From Chondrosia reniformis (Eukaryota > Porifera > Demospongiae > Chondrillida > Chondrillidae), in assembly GCA_947172415.1 (NCBI GenBank), contig OX359195.1:4253501-4317500 (forward strand): DNA of 64,000 bases, written 5' to 3'. The translations under genes and the position numbers were made by a program. A model generated the notes under the pieces. The model was given only the letters and a program-made list of their open reading frames with translations. It had not been told where the DNA came from and made no database searches. Shown here one piece after another: positions 32,983 through 47,000 of this stretch; position 1 is the first letter of the stretch, and each line of letters starts with the position of its first letter.

Positions 32983-33224
32983 GAAAAATCTAATATACCA
33001 TTTTCCTACATGCTATATGCCTATTCTGTAAAAAGAGCCTATAGGGGAACTAAACCTAAAGAGAGCTTTAGATGAAGATACAGGAGTCTTTTCTTCCTTC
33101 TTTTCCCTTCTTTCATCTTCTTCTCCACTGGGTCAGACAGCCGTTTCTGGGAATTCCACCCTTCATCAGTGATCCTGGGAGTCTTCGTCTTTTTATTTAT
33201 CTTGATCTTCTGTGAATCCTTGGC
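32983..33224 (-). mobile_element. Short hammerhead-bearing repeat, copy 1
   Basis: This non-satellite segment of about 240 bp starts GAAAAATCTAAT and ends CTTGATCTTCTGTGAATCC. It is repeated at 55307-55540 with few differences, so it is a dispersed family. Its right part holds a hammerhead ribozyme on the minus strand. The plus strand has a short open stretch (EPIGELNLKRALDEDTGVF), also open in copy 2; similarity between copies is high throughout, so this alone does not show coding. I see no terminal inverted repeats. Confidence 0.8.
33127..33180 (-). ncRNA. Type I hammerhead ribozyme, copy 1
   Basis: The minus strand reads GGATCA (stem I, complement 33170-33175), CTGATGA (33163-33169), and a stem II of GGG/CCC (33159-33161 with 33149-33151) flanked by A and A in place of the usual G-C closing pair. 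Then come GAAAC (33143-33147), a minimal stem III (ACGGCTGT), the cleavage triplet GTC (33136-33138) and TGACCC (33130-33135), which pairs with GGATCA with one mismatch. A further CTCC/GGAG helix extends stem I after an internal loop. All invariant core bases are present; the unusual stem II closing pair may lower activity. Confidence 0.75.
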
Positions 33225-33729
33225 TACTATGTACTAGTTGTATGTACTAGGTGTTTGTACTAGTAACAAGTTGTATGTATTAATTATATGAACTAGTTGT
33301 ATGTACTAGTTCTATGGACTAGTTCTATTTACTAGTTGTAGGTACTAGTTGTTTGTACTAATTGTATGTACTAGTAACTAGTTGTATTTATTAATTACAT
33401 GAACTAGTTGCATGTACTAATAATTATCCCTATGTACTAATTGGATATACTAGTTGTATGTACTAGTTGTATGTAGTTATATGTACCTCTTCAATGTACT
33501 AGTTATATTTACCAGTTGATGTTAGTAGTTGTATGTACTAATTGTATGCACTAGTTGTATCCTCTAGGAACTAGTTGTATATATAGGTACCAGTTGTAAG
33601 TACTAGTTGTATGTTCTAATTGAATGAACTAATTGTATATACTAGTGACTAGTTGTAAGTACTAGTTATATTTACTAATTGTATGTTTAAGTTGTATGAA
33701 CTAGTTGTATATAGTAATATGTACTAGTT
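33225..33729. repeat. 13-bp minisatellite array, block 11
   Basis: This is a forward degenerate array between the hammerhead-bearing repeat and RLE LINE copy B. Its last unit runs directly into the LINE start: ACTAGTTGTG then GGAATTGG. Confidence 0.92.
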
Positions 33730-33731
33730 GT

Positions 33732-33860
33732 GGGAATTGGAGGCTGTGGTTCCGAGCTGACAAGAGGATGGGTATTGTACAGTTCAATCCCCCGACGGAG
33801 CAGGGTGCTTAGTCCCTCATGTGGCATTCTGTGGCTAAATCAGCCTCCCTGTCCGCATGG
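33732..33860 (+). ncRNA. Possible HDV-like ribozyme at LINE 5' end (copy B)
   Basis: Same architecture as in copy A: GGGAATT start (33732-33738), GGAGGCTG (33739-33746) complementary to CAGCCTCC (33841-33848), and GGCTAAAT immediately before the second strand. The two helix strands and the GGCTAAAT joining word are identical in A and B, while bases between them differ at a few places. Confidence 0.45.
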
Positions 33861-33895
33861 GCTAACCCCCCATCTGGCAGCTTCACTGGGTTAGG

Positions 33896-36432
33896 TTGCG
33901 CCATGAGAATGACAATTTTCAAGACAGGCTGTGGCCTAGGTGCACCAGTGGTGAAGAAAACCCTGGGTCAACCAGAATAGGTGATTCCACTGGTGCCTCA
34001 CAGGTAGATGTACCTGAATGTAATAGCCTTTCTTCGGTCCCCATGAAGTGCCAACTAGCCCTATGGACCGAGGAAATGGTAAGGGCACTAATTGATTGCT
34101 ATGAGAGATCTGAACCCAAAAGAGGTGGCTATCAGAAGCGTTTAGAGCGGGAATGGCTGAGTAAATACCCACATTTGCCTCAGACCGGTCGAACCCTTGC
34201 CTTCCAAGCCAAAAGGAACTTGGTAGGAGACGGAGTACTGCAAGTAACTGGTAGCCGAGATTTAGATTTGGTTAATGATGCACCGCAAGGTGCCTCTAGA
34301 AGGAGAAGGATCCAAGGGGTGATCTGGAACCTTCAGAGGGATAATATCCTCATGGAGCTCTACCGAGAAAGTAAGCCCATGGAAAAGGGGTATGCCGAGC
34401 GGTTGTACCAGGCTTGGAATGCTAAAATGCCAGACCAAAAAACCACAAAGGTAGCGCTAACTACGAGAGTTACTAGAATCCGAAGAGGTCAAGGTCTCTC
34501 GAGACTAAACCTTGTGGAACCTGACTCTTGTGGTTTAGCCACCCTAACTGAGACAGTGGAGGAAGGTGTGGGAGCCCAGAGGCAGGGGGAGCTTCACCAA
34601 GTTCAGGCTGTGACTGAACAAAATGGTGAGCTGCCTGCAGCCCCTGTTGAAGCTCCTACAAATGATCATCCTAGTCCCAGGACAAGTGGCAATGATCAAC
34701 TGATGCAACTTTTAGGCAAAGCAAAAGATGCCTGTCTCCGAAAGAAACCTGGAGATTTCTCTGATAGAAAACCCTGTGGGGCGGTGCGGTTCAATCATGT
34801 TGATACGGCACTGCTTCAGGAGGCCAATGATTTGGTGGAGAAAGAGTGGCAGGAAGGCCCTAGGTCGGCCTGGCACCTGAACTGCCTAGTCTACTCTGTT
34901 GCTATGGCTGTGAGGGGAAAAACAACCTACGAATCGCAGCCATGCAACCAGGGAAGGAAATCACATAATCAGAAGGGAAGTAAGAGACAGGAAGGTCACA
35001 TAAGTGACAGGAAGGCCAAAAGCCTTAGGTTTAGAAGACTGCTTGCCTGGTTGGATGTGGAAATAGGGCGTCAACAGAGTAATAATCCTAGGACCAAACA
35101 CCAGAAAGTACTCCGAAGAAAGCTTAGGAGGGAGTTCCATTCATTAAACCTGAATGTGCTGATCAGAGATCGGGAACAGACACTGGGGAAACTCAGGGTC
35201 TGGACCCTACAAGAGCGAAGATCGGCTGAACGCAGGAAATTCCAGGAACAAAACCACCTTTGGAATACCCAAAGGAAGTTCCGGATGAATGGCAATGTTC
35301 CAACCTCCAATGAAGCTCCCTCAATTGAGGTAGTAAGAGACTTTTGGGCCAAGATTGTAGGTACTGTTGGTAAGGTCAACAAAGACGACCCAGGGGTGAA
35401 AGAATGGCTAAAGGAAACCAAAAAGAGGCTGGGTAGAACCTCCTCTGAAGGTCCCGATAGCATTGATGAGACCAAACTGAGGAAAGCCTTGAAAAAGGCA
35501 AAAAGCTGGTCAGCCCCTGGGCCGGATGGCATCCACACTTTTTGGTGGAAAGCACTCCCCTCTGCACAGTCTGCCTTGGCAGATGTACTACGGAGGGTGG
35601 TGAGCGGAGATCTGTCAGTCTCACACTGGCTTACAAGGGGTCGCAATCTACTCATCCCCAAAAGGCTGACCTGAAAGGTGCGGCCAACTACCGACCTATT
35701 GCGTGTCTCAATATAATGTACAAGGCTGTCACAGCATACATTGCATCAGAATTACTCACTTACACCTACACTAATGATCTTTTACCTATGGCTCAACGAG
35801 CCATGAGGAAAGGGAGGTGGGGCTGTGTGGACTGTCTATTGCTGGATCAATCAATTGGTCTAGATGCCAAAGTTATGGGCAAGCCACTTCGTGTGGCATG
35901 GATCGATTATGAGAAGGCATATGACAGAGTCCCTCACAAGTGGGTGATGAAGGTGCTAAAAACCATCAAGTGCCCAGGTTGGATCTGGAGGTCTATAGAG
36001 CTCTTCTCCAAACACTGGGCTACTGTGTTTGAGTTGAGGACTGCGGGGAAGGTGGTTAGGAGCACCCCTGTTAAATATAACAGGGGACTCTTCCAAGGAG
36101 ACTCCTTATCGCCACTCCTCTTTTGTCTGGCCATAGCTCCCATATCCCAAGTTCTTAACAGAACCAAGGGATATACCCTCTGGCATAATGGGAAAAGGAA
36201 CACCATGTCACACTTGCTGTACATGGATGACCTTAAGATATATGCTGGAGGGCCTGATAAATTCAGGGAAGCCATGGAATGTGTGGAGAAAACCTCAAAT
36301 GCCATTGGCATGAGGTTTGGAGTGAGAAAGTGTGGAACAGCTCACATGCAAAAGGGGAAAATTCTGGCTGGCCCAGACAACCCTGAACGCAGTGAAGAAT
36401 CCATAAGGAGCTTGAAAAGGTACAACTTATAA
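33896..36432 (+). pseudogene. RLE LINE ORF, N-terminal and RT part (copy B)
   Basis: A 592-codon open frame (33896-35674) carries the Myb-like region and the linker, including the 93 residues absent from copy A (basic: KVLRRKLRREFHSLN, and EQTLGKLRVWTLQERRSAER). It continues to the start of the RT (APGPDGIHTFWW, RGRNLLIPK). A one-base deletion near 35660 (CCCAAAAGGC versus CCCAAAAAGGG in A) moves the RT core into a second frame ending at 36432, with VAWIDYEKAYDRVPH, GLFQGDSLSPLLF and LLYMDDLKIYA. The first ATG in the main frame is about 34043; the frame is open upstream of it, so the true start is uncertain. Confidence 0.82.
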
Positions 36433-36434
36433 GT

Positions 36435-37815
36435 ACCTAGGGCTAGAACAACTGTTTGAGGTAGATGACAGCAAGGTCAAAGCTTGCTTGATCAACGAAT
36501 TGAGGAGGAGACTCCACGAAGTGTGGGGCTCTCACCTCAATGGTAAGAATGCTGCAGAAACCTCTAACATGTTGTGTGCCTCTCTATTGAGATACTCTTA
36601 CCCAGTTTTGAAGTGGACTCAAAGTGAACTTCCAAAACTGGACCGAATGGTGAGAAAGATCATGAGAAAGTACCAGTGTCATCACTATAACTCTGCCATT
36701 GAAAGAGTGAACTTGCCTCGCTCTCAAGGTGGTAGAGGGCTCTGTAGTTTTCCTTTGGATCACGACAGGGCTGTTGTGAATCTGGCAAGATACCTCCATA
36801 CTGCCAATGATCGACTCATAGCTGTTGTGGTTAAACACCAAAAGTGGCTGGAGTGCTCAAAGTAGAGGAGGACTGTCTTGAAAGAAGCCAGATTGATACT
36901 GAGAAGCCACGGAATAGAACTAGAACCGGAAATGTGGCTGAAGACAGATCCCTCACAAAAAGTGTAAGAGAATGGAGGAGAGTACCACGTGAGCCCTGGG
37001 AGGCTCAGACTGAAAGGTTAAAAAGTAACCTAGCCGAAAAGTCTCACCAGTGCTCATACCACAGACTAGTCACAAATAGGGAGTCTTATGTGTGGCTTTC
37101 TGAGGGGAGACTCAGACCTCAAACTGAGGCTCTGATTCTTGCAGCCCAAGATGATGTGCTGCACACTAGGTGGTACCAAAATAGGATTCTGAGGAATTCT
37201 AGCCTCCTGATGTGCAGAGAATGTGGCAAGGCTATTGAAACGGTCAAACACATAATAAACATGTGTAAGCCCAAGGGATTTTCTCTCTACAAAGAGAGAC
37301 ATGACCGGGCGATACTGATAGTGTTGTGGAGACTGTTGAAAGAATATGGATTCAAGCAGGAAGAGCCCTGGTACAAACTAGAAGCAAAACCAGTCTATGA
37401 GAATAGGGCTGTCAAAATCTTGTGGGATCCTAGTATCCCTACAGATGATGAAATGACAGAAAGAAGGCCAGACTTAGTGGTTGAGGATCGGCTATGTAAG
37501 TCCATCTTCATTATTGAGATGTCAGTTCCTACTGACAGTAATATTAATGGAAGATAGCAAGAGAAGTTCCAAAAGTACCAGAAGCTGGCGGCTGATATGA
37601 GGAAACAATTTAGGGGCTAGCGAATTAAGGTAGTCCCGATGATAATTGGTGCTTTGGGGACAGTGGACACGCTCCTGGAAGACCTTAGGGGAATTCCAAA
37701 GATGTCAAAAAGTGCAGTAGAAGTGATGAGAGCCATGCAGAGAACTGTTCTCTGTTTGGCTGTGAGGATATTGAGGCGACATCTATCTGTTGAGGGATTG
37801 GGGCCTGGACGATAA
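36435..37815 (+). pseudogene. RLE LINE ORF, C-terminal thumb and endonuclease (copy B)
   Basis: Thumb region KYLGLEQLFEVDDSKV (36435 on) is followed by KLDRMVRKIMRKYQCHHYNS. A stop at 36863-36865 (TAG, where copy A has CAA) and the frame change near 36960 shared with copy A interrupt it. A CCHC knuckle, CRECGKAIETVKHIINMC (37215-37268), is followed by the RLE motif RPDLVVEDRLCKSIFIIEMS (37468-37527), which retains the PD...E residues. A TAG after NSNINGR-type sequence (37555-37557) and a TAG at about 37618 interrupt the end, exactly as in copy A. GALGTVDTLLEDLRGIPK follows. Confidence 0.8.
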
Positions 37816-38085
37816 GTAGTCCTGTCCCACTCCTTGCCTATTGACCACTGGAAAGCAGTGGTGGATTGGTGTTTGGAGGTACTCCCTCCTATTATGACGG
37901 TCAACTTTGGCCCGACGCGCATCTGTCTGCGGCTGCCGGAAGGAGGCAAAGCCGAGGCTTCTGGCTATAAACCCCAAGAAAGGAAAACTTAAATGACTCA
38001 GGGTTGCCCAAGCCAGATACTCCTTGCCTTAGTAAACTAAGGCAAGAAGTAATAAGGTTCTCTGTTAAGGCTTTTGTTTCCAAAG

Positions 38086-41000
38086 TACTAGTTGTAAGGA
38101 CTAGTTGTGTGCAATTGCTGAATGTACTAGTTATATTTGCTAGTTGTAGTTGCTAGTTGTATGTACTGGTTATATGTGCTAGGTTTATGTACTAGTCATA
38201 TGTCCTAATTGTATGTACTAATTGTATGTACCATTTGAATGTACTAGTTGTATGTACCAGATGTAAATACTCGTTACTAGTTGTATGTTCTAGTTGTATG
38301 TACTAGGACTAGTTATATTCACTAGTTGGAGGTTCTAGTTGTATGTACCCAATTCTAAGTAGTAGTTTATGTACTAACTGTGTGTACTAGTTGTGGGTAT
38401 GTTCAAGTAAGTTGTTGTATGTACTAGTTGTATGTACTAGTGGTATGTGCTAGTTGTATGTACTAGTTTTATGTACTAGTGGTATGTACTAGTTGTATGT
38501 ACTGGTTGTATATATGTTCTAGTAGGTAGTTGTATGTACTAGTTGTATGTACTAGTTGTATGTACTAGATATATACTAGTTGAATGTACTTGTTGTATGT
38601 ACTAATCGTATATACTAGTTGTATATACGAGTAAGTGGTTGTATGTACTAGTTATATGTACTAGTTTAATGTACTAGTTATGTGTACTAGTTGTATGAAT
38701 TAGATGTATGTACTAGTAGTGTGTACTAGTTACTTGTTGTATGTACTAGTTTCATGTTTTATGTAGTCTAGGTGTATGAACCAGTTATATGGACTAGTTA
38801 TATGAGTGTGTACTTGTTATATATACTAGTTATTTGTGAATGTACTGGTTTTACGTACTAGTTGTAAGTACTAGTTTTATGTACTAGTTTTAGTACTAGT
38901 TGTATGTACTAGTAGTATGTCCTAGTTTTATGTACTATTTATATGAACTAGTTAAATGTGTGTACTGGGTAAATGTAATAGTTGTATGTACTAGTTATAT
39001 ATCCTGGTTATATGTACTAGTTGTAGTACTAGTTGTATGTACTAGTTATATGTACTAATTGAATGTACTAGTTGAATGTACTATATTGTTGTATGCACTA
39101 GTTGTAAGTTCACGTTACTAGTTGTATGTCCTAGTTGTATGTACAAGCTCTTGTTATATTTACTAGTTGGAGCTTCTAGTTGTATTCACTCAATTGTAAG
39201 TAGTAGTTGCATATTCTAATTGTTTGTACTAAATGTATGTACTAGTTTTGTGCTAGTTGAATGTTCCAGTTGTATGTACTAATTGTTTTACTGGTTATGT
39301 ACTGTTTTTTTTGTACTAGTTTTATATAATAATAGCTTTATGTACTTGTTATATATACTAGTTGTATGTATAAACTAGTTGCATGTACTAGTAGTATCTT
39401 CTAGTTTCATGTACTATATATATGTACTAGTTATATGTGTATGTACCGGTTATATGTATTAGTTATATGTACTAGTTATATGTGTATGTACCGGTTATAT
39501 ATACTAGTTGTATAGACTAGCTATATGTACTAGTTATATATACTGGTTATATGTACTAGTTCTATGACCTAGTTGTAGTACTAGTTGTATATACTTAATA
39601 GATGTATGTACTGGTTGTATGTACTTGCTGCATGTACTAGTTTTATGTACTTGTTGTATTTACTAGTTTTATGCATTAGTTGTATGTACTAGTGGTATAT
39701 ACTAGCTTTATGTAATAGTTGTAAGTTTTAGTTGTAAGTACTAGTTGTATGTACCAGGTGTATGTACTAGTAACAATCTGTATTTACCAGTTATATGTAC
39801 TAGTTTTTGTACTAATTGTATATAGTTATATGTACTAGTTTTATGTACTAATTGTATGTAGTTATATGTACTAGTTTTATGTACTAATTGTGGGTAATTT
39901 TTGCACAAACGAGTTCCATTTACTGGTTGTAGTTACTAGTTGTATTTTCTAGTTTCATGTACTAGTTGTATGTACTAGTTCTATGAACTAGTTTACGACT
40001 TGTATGTAGAAGTTGTATGGACTAGTTGTATACACTAGTTATTATCTGTATGTACTAGTTGTATGTAGTTATATGTACTAGTTGTATGTACTAGTTGTGG
40101 GTAATTTTTGTATGTACTAGTTATAATTACTAGTTGTAGTTACCAGTTTTATGTACTAGTTGTATGTCCTAGTTGTATGCACTAGTAACTGGATGTATGT
40201 ACTAGTTGGATGTACTAGTTGTATGCACTAGTTGTATGTTCAAGTAACTAGTTGTATGTACTAATTGTATGTACTAGTTGTATATATGTACTAGTAACTA
40301 GTCGTATGTACTAGTTATATGTACTAGTTGTATGTACTAGTATTTTGTACTAATTATATCTACTAATTTAGTGTACTAGTTTTGTGTACTAGTTGTATGA
40401 ACTAGATGTATATACTAGTAAGTAGTTGTATGTACTAATTGTATGTACTAGTAAGTACTATATATATGTACTAGTTATATGTGTATGTAACGGTTATATG
40501 TACTAGTTGTATGGACTAGTTATATGTACTAGTTATATGTACTAGTTAAATGTATTGGTTATATGTACTAGTTCTATGACCTAGTTGTAGTACTAGTTTT
40601 ATATACTTTATAGATGTATATACTGGTTGTATGTACTTGCTGCATGTATTAGTTTTATGTACTTATTGTATTTACTAGTTTTATGTATTAGTTGTAGGTA
40701 CTAGTGGTATGTACTAGCTTTATGTAATAGTTGTAAGTTGTAGTTGTATGTACTAATTGTATGTACCAGGTGTATGTACTAGTAACATTCTGTATTTACC
40801 AGTTGTATGTACTGGTTGTATGTACTAATTGTATGTAGTTATATGTACCAGTTATATCTACTAGTTGTGTGTATTTTTGCACGAACTAGTTCTATTTACT
40901 AGTTGTAGTTACTAGTTTTATGTACTAGTTCTATGTACTAGGTGTATGTAATAGTGAAAATCTGTATAAAATAGTTGTATGTACTAGTTGAATGTATTAC

Positions 41001-44000
41001 TTGTATGTACTAGTTGTATGTAGTTATATGTATTAGTTGTATGTACTAGTTGTATGTAGTTATATGTATTATATAGTTGTATGTACTAGTTGTATGGACT
41101 GATTATGGGTAATTTTTGTATGTACTAGTTATATTTACTAGTTGGAGTTACCAATTTTATGTACTAGTTGTATGTACAAGTTGTATGCACTAGTAACTGG
41201 ATGTATGTACTAGTTGGATGTACTAGTTGTATGCACTAGTTGTATGTTCTAGTAACTAGTCGTATATATAGGAACTAGTTGTATGTACTCATTGTATGTA
41301 CTAGTTGTATGTAGTTATATGTATTAGTTGTATGTACTAGTTGTATGTACTAATTGTGGTTAATTGTTGTATGTACTAGTTATATTTACTAGTTGTAGTT
41401 ACCAGTTTTATGTACAAGTTGGATGTACTAGTTGTAGGCACTAGTTGTAGGTTCTAGTAACTAGTCATATATATAGGAACTAGTTGTATGTACTAATTGT
41501 ATGTACTAGTTGTATATATGAGTAAATAGTTGTAAATACTATATAGTTATATGTACTTGTTTTATCTACTAGTTTTATGTAATTTTTATATGTATGTACT
41601 AGTTATATATATATGGACGGGTTATATGTACTTGTTGTATGTACTAGTTTTATGTACTAACTATATCTACTAGTTTAATGTACTAGTTGTGTGTGCTAGT
41701 TGTATGAACTAGATGTATGTACTAATACTTTGTACTAGTTACTAGTTGTATGTACTAGTTGTATGTACTAGTTTCATGTTTTATGTAGTCTAGGCGTATG
41801 TACCAGTTATATGTACCAGTTATATGTGTATATACAGGGTATATATACTAGTTATTTGTGTATGTACTGGTTTGACGTACTAGTTGTAAGTACTAGTTTT
41901 ATGTACTAGTTGTAGTACTAGTTGTATGTACTATTGGTATGTACTAGTAGTTTATTCTTGTTTTATGTAATATTTATATGAATTAGTTAAATGTGTATGT
42001 ACTGGGTAAATGTACTAGTTGTATGTACTAGTTGGGTGTGCTAGATGTAAGTACTCTTTACTAGGTGTCTGTTCTAGTTGTATGTACTAGCACTAATTAT
42101 ATTTACTAGTTGGAGGTTCCAGTTGTATGTACTCAATCCTAAGTAGTAGGTTATGAACTAGCTGTATATACTTGTTGTATATACTAGTTGTTTGAACTAG
42201 GTGTATTTTTGTTATATGCAGTACTTGTATGTACTATTTTTGTGTAATTTTTGTATGTACTATTTATATTTGTATGTACTAGTAACTAGATGTATGTACT
42301 AGTTGTATAAACTAGTTGTTTGTACCAATTGTATGTACCAGTTGTATGAACAAGTGGTTGGTGCTAGTTGTATATACTAGTTGTGTGAACTTGTTGTATG
42401 TAAGGTTGTATGTACTAGTTGTATATATTTTCTACTAAGTAATTGTATGTACTAGGTCTTTGTACTAGTTGCATGTACTAGTCGTCTGTAATAATTGTAT
42501 GTACTAGTTTTATGTACTAGTAAGTAGTTGTATGTACTAGTTATATGTTCTTGTTGTATGTACTAGTTTTATGTACTGTTTATATGTACTAGTTATATGT
42601 GTATGTACTGGTTATATGTACTAGTTGTATGTACTAGTTATATGTACTAATTTGATGTACCAGTTTTATGTACTAATTATAGTTACTAGTTTAATGTACT
42701 AGTTGTGTGGACTAGTTGTGAGAACTAGTTGAATGTAATAGTGGTATGTACTAGTTTCAAGTTGTATGTAGTCTAGGTGTATGTACCAGTTATATGTTTT
42801 AGTTATATGTGTATGCACTGGTTATATGTACTATTTGTATGTAGGCGTTTTATGTGCTAGTTATAGTACTAGTTGTATGAACTAGTTGTATGTACAAGTT
42901 GTAAGTAGAAGTTGTATGTACTAGTTGTATGTACTAGATGTAAGTCCTCGTTACTAGTTGTATTTTCTAGTTGTATATACTAGGACTAGTAATATTTACT
43001 GGTTGGAAGTTCTAGTTGTATGTACTCAATTCTAAGTAGTAGTTTATGTACTAGCTGTATCTACTAGTTGTATGTACTAGTTGTTTGAACTAGTTGTATG
43101 TAGTTATATGTAGTTCTTGTATGTACTAGCTGTGTGTAATTTTTGTATGTACGATTTATATTTACTAGTTTTAGTTACTAGTTTTATGCACTAGTTGTAT
43201 GTACTAGTTGTATGTACTTGTTGTATGTACTTATAACTAGTTGTATGTACTAGTTAATTATACTAGTTATATATACTAGTTTTATGTACTGGTTTATGTA
43301 CTAGTTCTGTGCCCTAGTTTTAGTACTAGTTGTATGTACTAGCTCTATGTACTAGTTATAAGTAGTAGTTTATGTACTAGCTGTATCTACTAGTTGTATG
43401 TACTAGTTGTTTGAACTAGGCGTATTTAGTTATATATAGTACTTGTATGGACTAGTTGTGTGTAATTTTTGTATGTACTATTTATTTTTACTAATTTTAG
43501 TTACTAGTTTTATGCACTAGTTGTATGTACTAGTTGTATTTACTAGTACCTAGATGTATGTACTAGTTGTATATACTAGTTGTATGTTCTTGTTGTATGT
43601 ACCAGTTGTATGTAGCAGTTTTATGTACTAGTTTAATGTCCTAGTTGTAGAACCATTTGTATGTACTTTATAGCTGTATGTACTGGTTGTAAGTACTAGT
43701 TTTATATACTAGTTATGTACTATTGTATGTCCTACTTGTAGGTAATAGTTTTATGTACTTGTTATATATACTAATTGTATGTTTATACTAGTTGTATGTA
43801 CTAGTTGTGTGTATTAGTTGTATGTACTAGTTGTATGTACTAGTAACTAGTTTTGTCTATAGTGACTACTTGTATGTACTAGTTGTATGTACTAGTTGTA
43901 TAAATATACTAGTAACTACTTGTATGTACTAGTTGTATAAATATACTAGTAACTAGTTGTAAGTACTAGCTATATGTACTAGTTGTATGTACTAGTTGTA

Positions 44001-47000
44001 CGTACTAGTTGCATTTCCTGGTAACTAAATGTATGTTTAAGTTGTATGTACTAGTTGTATTTACTATTTGTATGTACTAGTTTTATGTACAAGATACTAG
44101 TTGAATATAGTAGTTGTATGTAATGGTTACATGTATGTACTAATTGTGTTTAATATTTGTGTGTACTAGCTATATTTATTAGTTGTAGTTTCTAGTTGTA
44201 TGTACTAGTTTTATCTACCAGTTGTATATATAGGTACCAGTTGTATGAACTAGTTGTATGTACTAGTTGTATGTACTAGTTGTATGTACTAGTTGTATGA
44301 ACTAATAACTTGTGATATGTACTAGGTTATATGTACTAGTTGTATATACTAGTTGTATATACTAGTTGTATATACTAGTTGTATGTACAATTTCTTTGTA
44401 CTAGTTGTTTGTAGTTTTTAGTTCTAATTGTATGTACTAGGTGTGTGTAATTGTACGTACTGGTTATATCTACTAGTTGTATATACTAGTTACATATTCT
44501 GGTTGTAGTACTTTTTGTATGTATTAGTTCCATGTACTAGTTGTATGTACCAGTTATATGAACTAATTGTATTTACTAATTGTGTGTAATTGTTGTATGT
44601 ACTAGATATATTTACTAGTTGTTGTTCTAGTTATATCTACTAGTTTTATAAACTAGTAACTAAATGTATATAAAGGTATTAGTTTTATGTACTAGTTATA
44701 TACTAATTGTAGTCCTAGTTCTATGTACTAGTTGTTCGTACTCGTTACTAGTTGTATGTTCTAGTTGTATGTACTAGGACTAGGTTACTAGTTGGAGGTT
44801 CTAGTTGAATATACTCAATTCTAAGTAGTAGTTGCATGTTCCAATTGGATGTACTAATTGTATGTATTAGTTATGTGCTCATGGTATGTTCTAGTTTTAT
44901 GGACTAATTGGATGTACTAGTAACGTACTAGTTGTAGGTTCTTGTTGTATGTAGTAGTTTTATATACTTGTTATATGTACTAGTTGTATTTACTAGTTGT
45001 ATGTACTAGTAGTACGTTCTAGTTTTTGTAATGTGTGTATGTACTAGTTATATGTGTATGTACTTTTTTATGTACTAGTTATATGTGTATGTACAGGTTA
45101 TATGTAGTACTTGTATGTACTAGTTATATGTACTAATTTAATGCACTAGTTGTATGTACTAGTATTATGTACTAGTTACTAATTGTATGTACTAGTTTCT
45201 AGTTGTATGTAGTCTAGTTGTATGTTCTAGTTTTATGTACTGGTTATATGGTCTAGTTTCATGTACTAGTTTTATGTAGTAGTAGTATGGACTAGTTGTA
45301 TATACTAGTTGTATGTATTATTTGAATATACTATTTGAATGTACTATATAGATGTATGTACTAGTTTTAAGTACACGTTTCTAGTTGTATTTTCTAGCTG
45401 TATGTTATAGCTCTATCTACTAGTTCTTGTTATATTTACTACTTAGAGATTTTAGTGGTATGTATTCAATTTTAAGTAGTAGTTGCATGTTCTAATTGTA
45501 AGTACTAGTTGTATTTACTGGTTATATGAACTAGTTTTATGTACTAGTTCTATGTACTAGTTGTATGTACTAGTTGTAAATATGTAGTAATAACTAGTCG
45601 TATGTACTAGTTATATGTACTCTTTGTATGTACTAGTTGTATGTACTAGTTCTAAGGACTAGTAGTATGTTCTAGTAACTTGCTCTATGTCTTAAATGTA
45701 TGTAGTAGTAGTATGCGCAAGTCGAATGTAGTTTTATGTACTAGTTGTTTGTACTAATTTTATGTACTAGTTGTGTGTACTAGTTGAATGTACTAGTTGT
45801 AATGTAATAATTGTATGTACTAGCAACTATCTGTATGTATAGGAACTAGTTGTATATACTAGTTTTATTTACCTATTATATGTACTAGTCGTATGTCCTA
45901 GTAGTGTGTTCTAGATTTATGTAGTAGGTATATGTACTAATTGTATTTACTAATTGTGTGTAATTATTGAATGTACTAGTTGTAGTACTAGTTGCATGGA
46001 CTTTTATGTACTAGTTGTATGTACTAGTTGTATGTAGTAGTAGTATATACTAGTTGTATATACTAGTTGTATGTACTATTTGAATATACTATTTGAATGT
46101 ACTATATAGATGTATGTACTAGTTTTAAGTACACGTTTCTAGTTTTATTTTCTAGCTGTATGTTCTAGCTCTATCTACTAGTTCTTGTTATATTTACTAC
46201 TTAGAGGTTTTATTGTATTCAATTTTAAGTAGTAGTTGCATGTTCTAATTGTATATACTAGTTGTATTTACTGGTTATATGAACTGGTTTCATGTACTAT
46301 TTCTATGTACTCTTTGTATGTACTAGTTGTATGTACTAATTCTATGTACTAGTAGTATGTACTAGTAACTTGCTCTATGTCTTAAATGTATGTAGTAGTA
46401 GTATGCGCAAGTCGAATGTAGTTTCATGTACTAGTTGTATGTACCAATTTTATGTACTAGTTGTGTGTACTAGTTGAATGTACTAGTTGTATGTAATAGT
46501 TGTATGTATATACTAGCAGCTATCTGTATTTATAAGAACTAGTTGTATATACTAGTTTTATTTATCTATTATATATACTAGTCGTATGTCCTAGTAGTAT
46601 GTTCTAGTTTTATGTATTTTTTCTATGTACTAGTTATATTTGTATGTACTAGTTGTATCTACTAATTGTATGTACTAGTTGTATGTACTAGAAAACAGTT
46701 GTATATATAAGTAGTAGTTGTGTGTACTAGTTTTATGTACTAGTGTGTATATATGTACTAGTAACTAATCGTATGTACTAGTTATATGTACTAGTTGTAT
46801 GTACTAGTTGTACGTACTAGTTGCATGTACAAGTAACTAGATGTATGTACTAGTTGTATGTACTAGTTGTATGTACTACTTGTAAGTACTAGTTTTATGT
46901 ACTATATACGAGTTGTTTATACTGGTAGTATGTACTAGTTATATGTATGTACTCATTGTGTGTAATTTTTGTATGTACTAGTTAAATTTAGTAGTTGTAG

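Larger units (their letters stand above)
33730..38085 (+). mobile_element. RLE-type LINE, copy B (longest copy)
   Basis: Copy B is about 4.35 kb, the same family as copies A and C and very close to A by eye. It keeps the 279-bp segment missing from A (35084-35362) and the full 3' end (GTTCTCTGTTAAGGC, then TTTTGTTTCC). Both ends abut 13-bp satellite. It keeps the endonuclease RPDLV motif lost in A but has its own one-base RT frameshift near 35660 and a stop at about 36863. It is inactive as it stands. Confidence 0.88.
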
